Part shown: positions 32,634 to 40,346 of the stretch, piece by piece
How positions within the stretch are numbered: position 1 is the first letter of the stretch
Layout of the letters: each line of letters starts with the position of its first letter
The notes under the pieces: generated by a model
Seen by the model: only the letters and a program-made list of their open reading frames with translations
The model's database searches: none
Told to the model about the DNA's origin: nothing
Assembly: GCA_016794785.1 (NCBI GenBank)
Contig: JAEUHC010000013.1
Coordinates: 434,001 to 498,000 of the forward strand
Length of the DNA: 64,000 bases
From: Opitutaceae bacterium
GTDB lineage: Bacteria; Verrucomicrobiota; Verrucomicrobiia; Opitutales; Opitutaceae
Direction: 5' to 3'
Translations under genes and position numbers: made by a program

Positions 32634-33220
32634 TCTCCGCCCCGTCCACGCTGGCGCCGGAGGCCGACCCCGGCTCGGACCCGGCGCCGCCCGGCACCGA
32701 CGAGCCCGCCGTGCTCCACGCCGCGATCGCGGGCGACGCGCCGGCCCGCGAGGAGATAGTGCGCCGGCACCACCGCCGCGTTTACACCTACCTCCACCAG
32801 ATGACGCGTCATCGCGAGGACGCCGAGGACCTCACCCAGCAAACCTTCATCAAGGCCCTCCGCCACCTCGACCGCGTGGACCCCGATCGCCCTGTGATCC
32901 ACTGGCTGATCACCATCGCCCGCAACACGGCGCTGAACCATTTCCGCGATGGCCCGCGCTGGTCCGAGCTGCCCGCCGAAATCGCGAGCGAGACGGCCTC
33001 GCCCGCCCGCCGGGCCGAGGATCGCGAGCGCGTCGATCATCTCTGGGAAAAGGCGCGCCGCCTCCTCGCGCCGCGCGAGTTCGAGGTGCTGTGGCTCCGC
33101 TTCGCTGAGGAGATGTCGATCGCGGAACTCGCGCGCGTCGTCGGTCTCACCCAGATTCACGTGAAGGTCATCATCCATCGCGCCCGCCACCGCCTGTTGA
33201 AAGGAGCATGCCTGCCATGA
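32630..33220 (+). CDS. ECF-type RNA polymerase sigma factor
   Basis: A 196-residue sigma-70 family protein. Region 2 is at about 35-105 (VRRHHRRVYTYLHQMTRHREDAEDLTQQTFIKALRHLD in part, followed by WLITIARNTALNHFRD). Region 4 is at about 135-190, with the helix-turn-helix FAEEMSIAELARVVGLTQIHVKVIIHRAR quoted in part. A Pro/Ala-rich N-terminal tail of about 25 residues precedes region 2. It overlaps the secreted protein gene upstream and the anti-sigma gene downstream, the classical arrangement of an anti-sigma-controlled ECF factor that often autoregulates its own operon. Confidence 0.92.
   Translation: MISAPSTLAPEADPGSDPAPPGTDEPAVLHAAIAGDAPAREEIVRRHHRRVYTYLHQMTRHREDAEDLTQQTFIKALRHLDRVDPDRPVIHWLITIARNTALNHFRDGPRWSELPAEIASETASPARRAEDRERVDHLWEKARRLLAPREFEVLWLRFAEEMSIAELARVVGLTQIHVKVIIHRARHRLLKGACLP
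33201..33206 (+). promoter_or_regulatory. Shine-Dalgarno site deciding the anti-sigma start
   Basis: AAGGAG lies within the last codons of the sigma factor gene. Spacing to the ATG at 33217 is ten bases. An ATG at 33208 is only one base away, too close to be used. The start at 33217 also overlaps the sigma stop (ATGA). Confidence 0.65.
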
Positions 33221-33801
33221 AAAACCTGCCCGCCTCCCCCCGCCCCCGCCTGATCTGCCGCATCGCCCGCCCATTCAACACCGTCACCGGCGGCGGCGCG
33301 CGCCACCTCGAGACCTGCACCGACTGCCAGGCTTATTTCGCGGCGGCCGAAACCCTGGAGCGGACCCTGCGCCGCGACGCCCCCGCGTGGTCGGCGGCGA
33401 CGACGCCCGCGCCCTCGACCGGGTTTGAGCAACGCCTGCTCCACGCCGTGCGTCCGCCCGCGGCGCCGAAACGGTCGCGCGTCGCGCACCTCGGCTGGAT
33501 GGCCGCGACCGCGCTCACCGCCGCGATCGCGGTGGCGTTGTTCCGCCCCGCCGGCTCGCCGGCGGACAAAGCCACCGCCGCCGACGCGGCGCTGCTCGCC
33601 GAAGCCGTCAGCCAGGTCTCGCGCGGACTGGTGGAGAGAATGATCCCCACCACCGGCGCGCTCGTCGCTGACAACCCGCTGCAACGCGAATTCGGCGCGA
33701 TCCGCTCCGACGCCCGCTCCGCCCTGCGCTTTCTGGCGATGAATTTCCTTCCGGCCCCGGCCGCGGACGCCGACCCGGCGGCCCCAGCGAGGCCGATTTG
33801 A
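33217..33801 (+). CDS. Membrane-anchored zinc anti-sigma factor
   Basis: A 194-residue protein with a zinc-binding anti-sigma motif near the N terminus, His30-x3-Cys34-x2-Cys37 (ARHLETCTDCQAYF), then a Pro/Ala linker. A single transmembrane helix follows (WMAATALTAAIAVALF, about 92-107), then a periplasmic domain of about 85 residues. Such proteins hold their cognate ECF sigma factor at the membrane until a signal releases it. The gene overlaps the sigma gene and has its own AAGGAG site. The ligand-sensing part (LLAEAVSQVSRGLVERM) matches no family I recognise. Confidence 0.82.
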   Translation: MKNLPASPRPRLICRIARPFNTVTGGGARHLETCTDCQAYFAAAETLERTLRRDAPAWSAATTPAPSTGFEQRLLHAVRPPAAPKRSRVAHLGWMAATALTAAIAVALFRPAGSPADKATAADAALLAEAVSQVSRGLVERMIPTTGALVADNPLQREFGAIRSDARSALRFLAMNFLPAPAADADPAAPARPI

Positions 33802-33833
33802 TTTCATAGCAAGAGCGTTGAAGTCCGAACCCA

Positions 33834-33876
33834 TGGAAGGTGGGACGGCTTCTCCGCCAGTGGCCCTCGCCTTCCA
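33834..33876. repeat. Degenerate foldback after the anti-sigma gene
   Basis: TGGAAGGTGGGA at 33834 returns as CCCTCGCCTTCCA ending at 33876, with several mismatches. It lies in the 131-base gap between the convergent anti-sigma and ExoD-like genes and may act as a weak terminator. No gene is seen in this gap. Confidence 0.45.
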
Positions 33877-33932
33877 CCGCCGTGCGATCGAAAATTTGGC
33901 GCTGAGGGCGCGGCGGGCGCGCTCCCCGGACT

Positions 33933-34640
33933 CTACTGGAACCAGCCCAGCATCTTTTCATACGCCTTCTGCGCCGCATACCACAGGGCGGAGCCGGACA
34001 GGGCGAAATACACCAGTGAGGCGAGCGTGGCGACATAGCCGGCGATGATGAATTTGCCGTCGCGCTCCAGCAGGCCGCCCGCGATCAACAGCACGCCCCA
34101 GGCGGGGATCACGTTGCTGAATGGCAGCGGGAGCGGGAGCAGCAGCAGCAGGGCGCAGACAACGATGGGAATGGCGTGCAATTGCCGGCGGCGCGGCGTC
34201 GAGGTCACCCAGAGCAGCCGCGGCCGCAGCAGGCGCTCGAACCATCGCACAATTTTCTGCGTGAGCTCGAACACCCGCGCGAACAGCTTCGGGGGCAGCC
34301 GGGTGTCGAGCAGCCGCGCCGGCAGCCACGGCTTCTGGCCCAGCGCGAGCCGCGCGCCGATGATCCCGATGATCAGCCCGAGCGGCGTCGAAAGCCCGGG
34401 CAGGGGGATCGGCTGGCAGAAAGGCAGGGCCAGCAGCATCACGAGCAGCACATAGCCGCGCCCCTGCAACAGCACCAGCACCTCGCGCAACGTCACCGTC
34501 TCTACCTCGAATTCCTTCAGGATCAGCGCGAACTCCTCCGAGAGCTTCCGCAGCTGGTTCGGATCGGCCTGCGCGATCACGGACACGCCGGCCGGCGCCG
34601 GGGGCGGCTTTGGAGCCTCAGGTGCCGCGCCGGTGGCCAT
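33933..34640 (-). CDS. ExoD-like exopolysaccharide synthesis membrane protein
   Basis: A 235-residue protein starting at ATG 34640, within the end of queE (23-base overlap). After a soluble helical start come hydrophobic segments: REVLVLLQGRGYVLLVMLLALPFCQPIPLPG (in part), LGLIIGIIGARLALG, IVVCALLLLLPLPLPFSNVIPAWGVLLIAGG and GYVATLASLVYFALSG. The P-L-P-G and G-x-x-x-x-A-R-L features are those of ExoD (PF06055) proteins, tied to exopolysaccharide production by unknown means. It is the last gene of a queC-queE-exoD minus-strand set. Confidence 0.75.
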   Translation of the reverse strand: MATGAAPEAPKPPPAPAGVSVIAQADPNQLRKLSEEFALILKEFEVETVTLREVLVLLQGRGYVLLVMLLALPFCQPIPLPGLSTPLGLIIGIIGARLALGQKPWLPARLLDTRLPPKLFARVFELTQKIVRWFERLLRPRLLWVTSTPRRRQLHAIPIVVCALLLLLPLPLPFSNVIPAWGVLLIAGGLLERDGKFIIAGYVATLASLVYFALSGSALWYAAQKAYEKMLGWFQ

Positions 34641-35313
34641 AGAGCTCGATGTGGAGGCGGTGGGCGTAGCGGTAGCCGCGGGCCTTGCAGGCCTCGCCCA
34701 GCCAGACAGCGCGCTCGCGCATCTGATCAAGGGAGGTCGCCTCGGGCATGAGCAGAACCTTGTGCCGGGGGATGTCGCGCTGCAACGCGGCCAGCATGTG
34801 CTCCAGCTCGTCGAGGTCGGCCGGACGCGCGACCACGAACTTGAACTGGTAGGGATAGCGGTCGATCCACGCGCGGACGACCTCGGGCTGCCAGCGCGTG
34901 GTCTCGTGCTTCTTGCGCCACAGCGCGTGCGCGATGGGATCGGGCGCGGAGTTGAGGAGCTTGGGGGAGAGCGAGGCGAGGTCGCAGGCGATGCCGTCCG
35001 GGGCCACCGTCGCCGCGGTCTCGATGGTGATGTGCCGGCCGGTTTTCTTAATCTCGGCGGCAAGGAGGCGGATGTCCTTCGCGATCATCGGCTCGCCACC
35101 CGTGAGGACCACGTGGCGCGCGGCGGGAAATCCCTCCACGGCCGAGACAATCTCGGCGACCGAACGCGTCTCGCCCTCGGGATTCCACGAGGCGTAGGGC
35201 GTGTCGCACCAAGCGCAGCGCAGATTGCAACCGCTCGTGCGCACGAAGACCGACGGCACCCCCGTCAGCTCGCCCTCGCCTTGCAGAGAATAGAAGGTCT
35301 CGGAAATCAGCAT
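34618..35313 (-). CDS. queE: 7-carboxy-7-deazaguanine synthase
   Basis: QueE is a radical-SAM enzyme that turns 6-carboxytetrahydropterin into 7-carboxy-7-deazaguanine for queuosine. The cluster triad is Cys29/33/36 in TSGCNLRCAWCDTPYA, typical for QueE with its short N-terminal FYSLQGEGELTG. VVLTGGEPMIA provides the SAM-binding GGEP, and TIETAATV and SPKLLNSAP complete the pattern. The 231 residues are of normal length. The queC gene lies upstream, across a foldback element, so the pathway genes are neighbours. Confidence 0.93.
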   Translation of the reverse strand: MLISETFYSLQGEGELTGVPSVFVRTSGCNLRCAWCDTPYASWNPEGETRSVAEIVSAVEGFPAARHVVLTGGEPMIAKDIRLLAAEIKKTGRHITIETAATVAPDGIACDLASLSPKLLNSAPDPIAHALWRKKHETTRWQPEVVRAWIDRYPYQFKFVVARPADLDELEHMLAALQRDIPRHKVLLMPEATSLDQMRERAVWLGEACKARGYRYAHRLHIELYGHRRGT

Positions 35314-35322
35314 CGCTCAAAG

Positions 35323-35397
35323 TTGACCACGGATCGCACGGATTATCACGGATGCAAACCACCTTTATCCGCGTTCATCCGCGTAATCCGTGGTCAA
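35323..35397. repeat. Foldback element between queC and queE
   Basis: Bases 35323-35353 pair with 35367-35397 (ends TTGACCACGGAT and ATCCGTGGTCAA perfect, inner part imperfect) around a 13-base loop. Each arm is built from CACGGAT/GCGGAT units. It overlaps the last codon and stop of queC by a few bases and begins ten bases upstream of the queE start. Confidence 0.9.
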
Positions 35398-36080
35398 GGT
35401 CTGGGTTTAGCCGGCAGCGGCGCACGCGAGACGTAGTCCGTCGGGTCCGCCAGCCCCGCCTGCGCAAACGCCTCGCGCCGCTCGACGCAGGTGCCGCACC
35501 GGCCGCAGTGGATCGCGCCGCCGACGTAGCACGACCAAGTGCGGGAAAAATCCACCCCGAGGCGCGCGCCCGCGGCGGCGATTTCGCCTTTGTTCATCGC
35601 GATGAAGGGCCGCAGCAGAGCCACGCCCGCGTAGGTGCCGAGGCGCATCGCGTCGGCCATCGCGCGCATGAAGTCCTCGCGGCAATCCGGATAAATCGCG
35701 TGGTCGCCGCCGTGCGCCGCGATGACGAGCCCCTCGGCTTCGGCGCTCTCGGCGAAGCCGCACGCGATGGAGAGCATGATGGCGTTGCGAAAGGGGACGA
35801 CGGTCTGCTTCATGTTGGCCGCCTCGTAGTGGCCCTCGGGAATCGCACCGCCGCTCTTGAGCAGGTCGGAGGCGAACAGCCGGTTCACGAAGTCGAGCGC
35901 GATGACCTCGTGGCGCACGCCGAGCTGGCGGGCGTGCTCGGCGGCAAAGGGGATTTCGCGGTGATTGTGCTTGGCGCCGTAGTCGAAGCTCGCGGCCGCG
36001 ACGACGTCGTGCCCGGCCCGCGCCCAATGGAGCGCGGTCACCGAGTCCATCCCGCCGGAACAGAGCACAACGACTTTCAT
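35394..36080 (-). CDS. queC: 7-cyano-7-deazaguanine synthase
   Basis: QueC converts 7-carboxy-7-deazaguanine, ATP and ammonia to preQ0. The 228-residue reading starts at ATG 36080 (MKVVVLCSGGMDSVTAL), where SGGMDS is the PP-loop. An in-frame ATG at 36116 adds 12 unconserved residues. Other conserved parts are AASFDYGAKHNHRE, VPFRNAIMLSIA and the zinc site CxxCxxC in HCGRCGTCVERR plus an upstream Cys (WSCYVGG). It is divergent from the deacetylase gene. Confidence 0.93.
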   Translation of the reverse strand: MKVVVLCSGGMDSVTALHWARAGHDVVAAASFDYGAKHNHREIPFAAEHARQLGVRHEVIALDFVNRLFASDLLKSGGAIPEGHYEAANMKQTVVPFRNAIMLSIACGFAESAEAEGLVIAAHGGDHAIYPDCREDFMRAMADAMRLGTYAGVALLRPFIAMNKGEIAAAGARLGVDFSRTWSCYVGGAIHCGRCGTCVERREAFAQAGLADPTDYVSRAPLPAKPRP

Positions 36081-36199
36081 GCCCCGCATGGCCGCAAGAA
36101 AGCCCCGGAAGCGCAAAAACTAAAAATACGGGCCTCCGCGGGCGGCGCGGCCGGTTTCATCGCTTGCCCCGGCGGCCAGTTTTTGCGGCCATTCCGGGC

Positions 36200-37087
36200 G
36201 TGCTCATCCTCCACGATCCCCGGTGCGCGGACTACGGCTCTTCGATGCGGCCGGAGCAGCCGGCGCGCGTCCTCCGCTCGGAAAAACACCTGCGCGCCGC
36301 GCACGCCGACTGGACCTGGCGCATACCCGACGCCACACACGCCGGCGACGACGTCCTCGGCCTCGCCCATGCGCCGGCCCACCTGAAGCGCCTAGGGCAG
36401 CCGCGCGATTTCGACGCGGACACGCCCTTTTTCCCCGGCATCGGCGACCACGCCCGGCGCGCGGTGGCCGCCGCGGTCGAGGCCGCGCGGCATGCACTCG
36501 GAAAGAAGACGCCCGTCTTCTCCCTCATGCGCCCGCCCGGCCACCACGCGACGAGCACGCAGGCGATGGGCTTCTGCTACCTTAACCAGATCGCGATCGC
36601 GGCGCTGTTTGCCCAGCGGCATCTCGGAGCGGCGCGCGTGGCCGTGTGGGACTTCGATGCCCACCATGGCAACGGCACCGAGGCCATCCTCCACGGGCGC
36701 GAGGGCGTCTTTTTCGCCTCCGTCCACCAGCATCCCGGGTATCCCGGCACCGGCACGCAGGACCTCGGCAAGCACACGCGCAACTGGCCGGTCGCCCCGC
36801 GCACGCCCCGGGAGAAGCACATGGCCGCGCTGCGCGCCTCACTCGACGCCGTGATCGCGTTCCAGCCGGACCTGATCCTCGCCTCCGCCGGTTTCGACGC
36901 CTACGCGCGCGACCCCATCACCTCGATGACGCTTGAGACCGAGGACTTTGCCACCTTGGGCCGCTGGCTGGCCGAGACCCGCGCCCGCCACGGACACCCC
37001 GCCGCCGCCCTGCTGGAAGGCGGATATCACGACGACCTCCCTTTGCTTATTGATGCGTTCCTCACGGCGTGGAATATGCCCGCCTAG
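36200..37087 (+). CDS. Histone deacetylase/acetoin utilisation family hydrolase
   Basis: A 295-residue protein starting at GTG 36200 (VLILHDPRCADYGSS). A TTG at 36164 is in frame but the extra residues look unconserved. The arginase-deacetylase fold residues are present: RPPGHHATSTQAMGFCYLN (catalytic His pair), VWDFDAHHGNGTEA (Asp/His zinc ligands), SVHQHPGYPGTG and SAGFDAYARDP (Asp ligand), and a Gly-Gly-Tyr near the end (LLEGGYHDD) supplies the active-site tyrosine. Bacterial members deacetylate small molecules, polyamines or proteins. It is followed seven bases later by the RNase D gene. Confidence 0.87.
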   Translation: MLILHDPRCADYGSSMRPEQPARVLRSEKHLRAAHADWTWRIPDATHAGDDVLGLAHAPAHLKRLGQPRDFDADTPFFPGIGDHARRAVAAAVEAARHALGKKTPVFSLMRPPGHHATSTQAMGFCYLNQIAIAALFAQRHLGAARVAVWDFDAHHGNGTEAILHGREGVFFASVHQHPGYPGTGTQDLGKHTRNWPVAPRTPREKHMAALRASLDAVIAFQPDLILASAGFDAYARDPITSMTLETEDFATLGRWLAETRARHGHPAAALLEGGYHDDLPLLIDAFLTAWNMPA

Positions 37088-37094
37088 TTCCTGC

Positions 37095-38276
37095 ATGATT
37101 TCCCGCTTCCTCCCGACACGCCTGCGCCGAATGCTCGGCGTCAAAGTGTCCTCCCGCCCGCCTTCCTACCTGCTCCTTGACCAGCCTGGCTCGCTCGGCC
37201 CGCTCCTTGATGCGCTTGAGCAGGTGGATGAGGTCGCCCTCGATACCGAGGCGGACAACATGTTCCACTACAAGACGCGGGTCTGCCTCCTCCAATTCCT
37301 CGTGGACGGGGAGGTCTTTCTCGTCGATGTGCTCGCCCCGGGCCTGAAGCTCGACCCGCTCTGGCGCGCGCTCGCCAAAAAGCACCTCATCATGCACGGC
37401 AGCGACTTCGACGTGCGCCTGCTGCATGATCTCTGCGAATTCACGCCGCACAGCCTCTTCGACACCATGCTGGCCGCGCAACTCCTCGGCCTGGAGCGGA
37501 TCGGTCTGGCCTCCCTGCTTGAGCAGCACTTCGCCGTCGCCGTGGACAAGTCCGGCCAAAAGGCCAACTGGTCCCAGCGTCCCATCACGCCCAAACTCCT
37601 CAACTACGCCGCGCTCGATGTCTGGCACTTGCCCGCGCTGCGCGACATCCTCCGCCGTGAGCTCAAGAAACTCGGCCGCCTCGACTGGCTCGACCAGCAG
37701 TGCCGCGCCCAAATCGCCGCTGGCAAGGAGGGCTTCGCGCCGCCCACCGAACACGACTGGCGCATCGGCCGCAGCGACCGGCTCCGCGGCCCCGGCCTCG
37801 CCGTGCTCCACGCCATCTGGCACTGGCGCGAAGCTCAGGCCCAGCGCCTCGACACCCCGCCCTTCAAGGTCTGCGGCAACGCCCTCCTCCTCAAAATCGC
37901 CGAGGCCGCCGAGGCCGGCGACTCCGCCTCCACCATCCTCGGGCAGGTCCATCTCGGCCGCCGGCACGACCGCATCTTTCCCTCCCTCGCCAAGGCCGTG
38001 CACGAAGGCCTCGACCGCGATCCCGCCACCCTCCCCCGCCGGCCCGGCCGCGACGCCAACCACCTCTCGCTCAGCCAGGCTGAGGTGGAGTTTCAGGAGC
38101 GCATCCGCACCGATCGCGACCGCGTCGCCAAGAAACTCAAGATCGAGGCCACCCTCATCGCCAACCGCGCCCAGCTCGCCCGGCTGGCCCGCGACCCCGA
38201 GGGCATCAGCCAAGTCCTCCTCCCATGGCAGGCCGACCTGCTCCGCAAGGAGCCGGCGCTGAAGGCCACCATCTAA
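37095..38276 (+). CDS. rnd: Ribonuclease D
   Basis: RNase D is a DEDD-family 3'-5' exonuclease trimming tRNA and other small RNA precursors. The 393-residue protein has ExoI VALDTEADN (Asp, Glu), ExoII LIMHGSDFDVRLLHD (Asp) and ExoIII LLNYAALDVWHLPAL (Tyr, Asp). These are followed by an HRDC domain at about 215-290 (LRGPGLAVLHAIWHWREAQA) and a second helical domain. Length fits the E. coli enzyme (375). The ATG at 37095 is preceded by a short spacer from the deacetylase stop, so the two may be co-transcribed. Confidence 0.9.
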   Translation: MISRFLPTRLRRMLGVKVSSRPPSYLLLDQPGSLGPLLDALEQVDEVALDTEADNMFHYKTRVCLLQFLVDGEVFLVDVLAPGLKLDPLWRALAKKHLIMHGSDFDVRLLHDLCEFTPHSLFDTMLAAQLLGLERIGLASLLEQHFAVAVDKSGQKANWSQRPITPKLLNYAALDVWHLPALRDILRRELKKLGRLDWLDQQCRAQIAAGKEGFAPPTEHDWRIGRSDRLRGPGLAVLHAIWHWREAQAQRLDTPPFKVCGNALLLKIAEAAEAGDSASTILGQVHLGRRHDRIFPSLAKAVHEGLDRDPATLPRRPGRDANHLSLSQAEVEFQERIRTDRDRVAKKLKIEATLIANRAQLARLARDPEGISQVLLPWQADLLRKEPALKATI

Positions 38277-38344
38277 TCGCCGGACGATCCCCAGCCTTGC
38301 GAAACTTTCCCCCGCCGCCCAACGTCCCCCTCCCCCGTTCCCCC

Positions 38345-38599
38345 ATGAAATCCCGTCTTCCGCTCGCCGCCGCCCTCCTCCTTGCCCTCGTCGCCTCCGG
38401 CTGCGCCACGCGCAACACCTCGAGCGGCGGCAAGGAAACCACCGTCCTCGGCGGGGCCGTCACGGTGGCGACCGCCTCCTTCCAGCCGCCCACTCCAGCG
38501 ACCGTGGACACCGACACCTCCAAGCTCATCGGCAAAAACGGCCCCTCCGGCGGCAAGGTCTCGATCCTCTGGGGCCTCATCACCCTGCGCGACTACTGA
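38345..38599 (+). CDS. Small lipoprotein, unknown function
   Basis: An 84-residue protein with a lipoprotein signal: SRLPLAAALLLALVASGCAT, lipid attachment predicted at Cys20. The mature part is Ser/Thr/Gly/Pro rich (TPATVDTDTSKLIG) and ends VSILWGLITLRDY, with no cysteines. The ATG at 38345 is 68 bases after the RNase D stop. A strong terminator follows. No family recognised. Confidence 0.7.
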   Translation: MKSRLPLAAALLLALVASGCATRNTSSGGKETTVLGGAVTVATASFQPPTPATVDTDTSKLIGKNGPSGGKVSILWGLITLRDY

Positions 38600-38637
38600 A
38601 CCGTGCGGACTGCGCCGCCGGCTTCGCCAAAACTTTC

Positions 38638-38664
38638 CGCCGCGGTCCTTGCCGCGGCGTTTTT
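38638..38664 (+). terminator. Rho-independent terminator after the lipoprotein gene
   Basis: CGCCGCGG (38638-38645) pairs perfectly with CCGCGGCG (38652-38659) around a six-base loop, followed by TTTTT. It would end the transcript carrying the lipoprotein gene and possibly the RNase D gene before oleC. Confidence 0.8.
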
Positions 38665-38702
38665 GTTGCCCGCCTGAACCGCCTCGGCACGCTCGGCGCC
38701 CG

Positions 38703-40346
38703 ATGACCGACCCCGCCGCCAACGCCAATATCGCGCGGCACCTCGCACGCATGGCCGCCGCGCACCCGGAGTTGCCCGCGTTGAAGATCCCCCGTGGCCG
38801 CGGCCGCGCCGGCATCGACTACCTCACGCTGACCTTCGCCGAACTCGACACCGAGGTCGCCGCGTGGAGCGCCCGCCTCGCCGCCGCCGGCGTGCGCCGC
38901 GGCGATCGCACGCTCGTGATGGTGCGGCAGGGCCTGCCGCTCATCGCCTCCGTCTTCGCGCTCTTCCGCCTCGGCGCCGTGCCCGTCGTGATCGACCCGG
39001 GAATGGGGCGGGAAAGCTTTCTCGCCTGTGTGCGCCGCGCGCGGCCGCGGGCGCTCGTCGGGATTTTTTTCGCGCGCCTGCTCAGCCGTTTTTTTCGCGA
39101 CGCCTTTGGCTCGGTCGAGGTCCGGGTCGCCGCCAGCGGCTCGCTGACCGGCCGGCTCACTTCCCCCGCCTCCCGCCTCCCATCTCCCTCCTCCTCGCTC
39201 CCCGTCGCCCTCTGCGCACCCGAGGAACTCGCTGCCATCCTCTTCACCTCCGGCTCCACTGGCACACCCAAGGGCGTGTGCTACGAGCACGGGATGTTCG
39301 ACGCGCAGGTGCGCCTCATCCGCGTGACCTACGGCATCGAGCCCGGCGAGATCGATCTGCCGCTGCTGCCGATCTTCGCTCTGTTCGGCCCCGCGCTCGG
39401 GATGACGACGATCGTGCCCGAGCTCGACCCGAGCCGCCCCGCCGCGCTCGACCCCGCGAAAATCGTTCAGGCCATCCAGCAGGAAGGCGTCACCAATTCG
39501 TTCGGCTCACCCACGCTCTGGCGAAAAATCGGCGCCCACTGCGCCGCGAACAATATCACGCTGCCCTCGCTGCGCCGCGTGCTCTGCGCCGGCGCCGCCG
39601 TGCCCGCCACGCTATGGGAACAGTCGCGCACTTTTCTGCCCAACGGCCAGCTCCACAGCCCCTATGGCGCGACCGAAGCCCTGCCCGTCGCCAGCGTCTC
39701 CGCCGACGAAATCGATCCCGCCTCCGTAAGCGGCGCCTGCGTCGGCCGCCCCGTCCCGGAAATCGACGCCAAGATCATCGCGCTCTCCGACGAACCGCTC
39801 GCCAACCTCGTCGAAGCCCACGTCCTCCCGCCGAACTCCATCGGCGAAATCGTGGTGAGCGGCCCCGTCGTGACCAAAACCTACGATCTCAACCCCGTCG
39901 CCACCAAGCTCGCCAAAATCCCCGGCGCCTCCGGCGTCTGGCACCGCATGGGCGACTGCGGCTACCTCGACGAGGACGGCCGTCTCTGGTTCGTCGGCCG
40001 CAAGGCCGAGCGCGTCGAGACCGGGGCCGTCACGCTGCACACCGAGCCCTGCGAACAAGTCTTCCGCGCCCACCCCCGCGCCGCCCGCTGCGCCCTGATC
40101 GGGCTGGGCCCGCGCGGCGCGCAGACACCTGCCCTCGTCGTGGAAACCACGATCCAGGGCGATGCCGAGGCCCGCGCCCTCGCCGCCGAGCTCCGCGCTC
40201 TCGCGTGCGCGCATGAACACACCGCGCCCATCGCGATCTTTTTCTTCCGCGAAAAATTCCCCGTGGACGTCCGCCACAACGCCAAGATCCACCGCCTCAC
40301 CCTTGCGCAGTGGGCCGCGACCGCTCGCAGTTACGAAAACCCGTGA
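38703..40346 (+). CDS. oleC: OleC-like AMP-dependent beta-lactone synthetase
   Basis: A 547-residue acyl-adenylate enzyme. The P-loop signature is LFTSGSTGTPKGVCYEHG, followed by SPYGATEALPV, MGDCGYLDEDGRLWFVGRKAERVE and the C-terminal KIHR lysine region (VRHNAKIHRLTLAQW). The G-x-x-x-P-V-V-I-D-P-G-M-G start region and the V-x-T-K-T-Y segment are typical of OleC, which turns 2-alkyl-3-hydroxy acids into beta-lactones in long-chain olefin synthesis. The adjacent reductase gene (oleD) supports this. A Ser/Pro-rich insertion lies at about 150-170. Other fatty-acid ligases are the alternative. Confidence 0.82.
   Translation: MTDPAANANIARHLARMAAAHPELPALKIPRGRGRAGIDYLTLTFAELDTEVAAWSARLAAAGVRRGDRTLVMVRQGLPLIASVFALFRLGAVPVVIDPGMGRESFLACVRRARPRALVGIFFARLLSRFFRDAFGSVEVRVAASGSLTGRLTSPASRLPSPSSSLPVALCAPEELAAILFTSGSTGTPKGVCYEHGMFDAQVRLIRVTYGIEPGEIDLPLLPIFALFGPALGMTTIVPELDPSRPAALDPAKIVQAIQQEGVTNSFGSPTLWRKIGAHCAANNITLPSLRRVLCAGAAVPATLWEQSRTFLPNGQLHSPYGATEALPVASVSADEIDPASVSGACVGRPVPEIDAKIIALSDEPLANLVEAHVLPPNSIGEIVVSGPVVTKTYDLNPVATKLAKIPGASGVWHRMGDCGYLDEDGRLWFVGRKAERVETGAVTLHTEPCEQVFRAHPRAARCALIGLGPRGAQTPALVVETTIQGDAEARALAAELRALACAHEHTAPIAIFFFREKFPVDVRHNAKIHRLTLAQWAATARSYENP

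Noticed and set aside
36081..36199. A preQ1 riboswitch near queC, suggested by CAAAAACTAAAA at about 36112
   Set aside because: The A-rich tail is on the plus strand, leading into the deacetylase gene and away from queC, and the required P1 stem and loop pairing could not be drawn.
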